A stretch of 23,965 bases of DNA from an uncultured Bacteroidales bacterium. GTDB lineage: Bacteria; Bacteroidota; Bacteroidia; Bacteroidales; P3. Below the pieces are notes generated by a model. It made no database searches, was not told the DNA's origin, and saw only the letters and a program-made list of their open reading frames with translations. Both the position numbers and the translations under genes were made by a program. The DNA is taken from contig CAMNIH010000011.1 in the NCBI GenBank assembly GCA_946540365.1, forward strand, positions 1 through 23,965, given 5' to 3'. This document shows positions 23,019-23,965 of the stretch, piece by piece. The stretch's first letter is position 1; each line of letters starts with the position of its first letter.

Positions 23019-23768
23019 ATGAATAGCGCCATCGATACCATGCTGGCACACCGTTCGGTACGCCGCTTCACCCCCCAGCCTGTCGACGACGCACTGCTCG
23101 ACGAGATGGTGCAGTGTGGCATCCGTGCCTCGAATACGGGCAACATGCAGCTCTACAGCGTGATAGCCACCACCCAGGAGCCACTCCGCAGCGAGCTCTG
23201 CAAGCTCCATTTCGGCCAGTGCGCCACGGCCCCGCTGTGGCTTACCGTCTGTGTCGACGTGGCCCGCTACCACCACTATTGCCGTGTCAACCAGTGCGAC
23301 GAGCCCTACGGCAACCTCCTCTGGTTCACCTCGGCGCTGGTCGACGCCTCGTTGTTTGCACAGAATCTGTGTCTGGCCGCCGAGAGCAAAGGATTGGGAT
23401 TCTGCTATCTGGGCACCGTCAACTACAACACGCGCCAGATCGCTGAACTCCTGCAATGTCCCCGTGAGGTGGTCCCCGTCATCGCGCTGGCCATGGGTCA
23501 TCCCGACGAGGAACCGCGTCGCAGCGAACGCCTCGGCAACGAGGCTATACTGCACCGCGAGACCTACCATGTGCCGACCGACGATGAATTGGTGGAGATG
23601 CATCGCGTCCGCGATGACGACCCCTTCAACAAGAAGATGGTCGAGGAGAACGGCACCCGCAACTACTGTGAAATCTTCACCACTAAACGCTACCCGCGCC
23701 AGATGAACGAGAGCGTCAGCCGCGACCTGCTCCAGTTCCTGAAGGATAGCGGTATGTGGGATTTCTAA
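23019..23768 (+). CDS. Nitroreductase-family FMN oxidoreductase (NfsA-like)
   Basis: The 249-residue flavoprotein begins MNSAIDTMLAHRSVRRFTPQPV, where HRSVRRF binds the FMN phosphate. Continuing blocks are IRASNTGNMQLYSVIATT, a LVDASLFAQNLCLAAESKGLGFCYLGTV middle and VVPVIALAMGHPDEEP, as in NfsA-type NADPH-dependent reductases. The C-terminal extension ends YPRQMNESVSRDLLQFLKDSG. I placed the start at ATG 23019, one base after the fabG stop. The in-frame ATG at 22998 lies within fabG and would add seven residues of no family match. The tight spacing makes it part of the fab operon, but its substrate and role there are unknown. Confidence 0.88.
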   Translation: MNSAIDTMLAHRSVRRFTPQPVDDALLDEMVQCGIRASNTGNMQLYSVIATTQEPLRSELCKLHFGQCATAPLWLTVCVDVARYHHYCRVNQCDEPYGNLLWFTSALVDASLFAQNLCLAAESKGLGFCYLGTVNYNTRQIAELLQCPREVVPVIALAMGHPDEEPRRSERLGNEAILHRETYHVPTDDELVEMHRVRDDDPFNKKMVEENGTRNYCEIFTTKRYPRQMNESVSRDLLQFLKDSGMWDF

Positions 23769-23793
23769 TTATTGACAATCAAACTCTTATGGT

Positions 23794-23831
23794 GATGGGG
23801 ATGCCCGAAGGCATTCCCATCATTTTTTTTG
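23794..23831 (+). terminator. Intrinsic terminator of the fab operon
   Basis: GATGGGGATGCC (23794-23805) pairs with GGCATTCCCATC (23810-23821), with one G-T pair, around the loop CGAA. It is followed by eight T residues. It lies 25 bases after the nitroreductase stop. Confidence 0.93.
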
Positions 23832-23907
23832 TTCCACCCCTCAAAAAAGCCCCCAAAAACGCTATTTGCAACCTATTGTAAATCAGATATAACGAAGCAC
23901 CATGTCT

Positions 23908-23965
23908 TACTCAACTCTTACTCATCTCCTACTCAACTCCTACTCATCCCTTACTTGAGTAGGAG
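23908..23965. repeat. 11-bp tandem array (TACTCA-type), cut by the window edge
   Basis: Units begin at 23908, 23919, 23930, 23941 and 23952, exactly 11 bp apart: TACTCAACTCT, TACTCATCTCC, TACTCAACTCC, TACTCATCCCT, then TACTTGAGTAG. The last segment GAGTAGGAG (23957-23965) is the inverse of CTCCTACTC (23937-23945), so the array ends in a fold-back. Period and fold-back design match the arrays at 1415 and 14647, although the unit sequence differs. The preceding 23832-23907 holds the GCCCCCAAAA box at about 23849 and no gene. Confidence 0.8.

Overview
The window looks like chromosomal DNA of a GC-rich member of the Bacteroidales (Bacteroidota). Four things point there: two secreted proteins with type IX secretion (T9SS) C-terminal sorting domains beside a PorT-like gene; promoters of the form TTTG-N19/20-TAnnTTTG; almost no Shine-Dalgarno sequences; and families typical of the phylum (Bacteroidetes-type FtsE, a Cbp1-like lipoprotein, a FemAB-like GNAT, a membrane LytTR regulator). 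I cannot name the genus. The window begins inside a palindromic repeat and ends inside an 11-bp tandem array, so it may be a contig broken at repeats.

Layout. (1) 1-1323, minus: the N-terminal two thirds of an M3 (Dcp/oligopeptidase A-like) peptidase whose reading frame runs into a palindromic repeat at the window edge. (2) 1324-1930: no gene; an 11-bp tandem array, a consensus promoter and an adenosylcobalamin riboswitch. (3) 1931-4701: two T9SS-secreted proteins under that riboswitch, closed by a terminator. (4) 4817-7433: coiled-coil lipoprotein, type I asparaginase and PorT-like outer-membrane protein, tightly coupled. (5) 7417-8970, minus: FAD-dependent oxidoreductase. (6) 9085-12426: uvrB and an O-antigen-ligase-like membrane protein, then tRNA-Gln(TTG) and a perfect bidirectional terminator. 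(7) 12588-14450, minus: long-chain acyl-CoA synthetase. (8) 14451-14839: 389 bases without a gene, holding the synthetase promoter and A-tract leader, a second 11-bp array and the ftsE promoter. (9) 14840-17970: ftsE, an OmpA-family protein, a FemAB-like acetyltransferase and rlmH. (10) 17982-19339, minus: a small unknown protein and a membrane-anchored LytTR regulator preceded by direct repeats. (11) 19539-23768: a compact fatty-acid synthesis operon fabH-fabF-fabZ-fabG plus a nitroreductase, then a terminator. (12) 23832-23965: a GC-box and a third 11-bp array.

How they fit together. The most striking unit is the cobalamin-riboswitch transcription unit. It makes only two predicted cell-surface or secreted proteins of unknown function and no transporter, enzyme or TonB receptor. 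Repression by B12 suggests a role in capturing corrinoids outside the cell; this is inference. The PorT-like gene belongs to the machinery that would export them. The fab operon supplies the chain-initiating, condensing, dehydrating and first reducing steps of fatty-acid synthesis, but lacks acpP, fabD and an enoyl reductase, so it must borrow these from elsewhere.

At least three intergenic regions carry tandem arrays with an exact 11-bp period, two of them nearly the same in design. They are a family of non-coding elements that I cannot assign to any known class.
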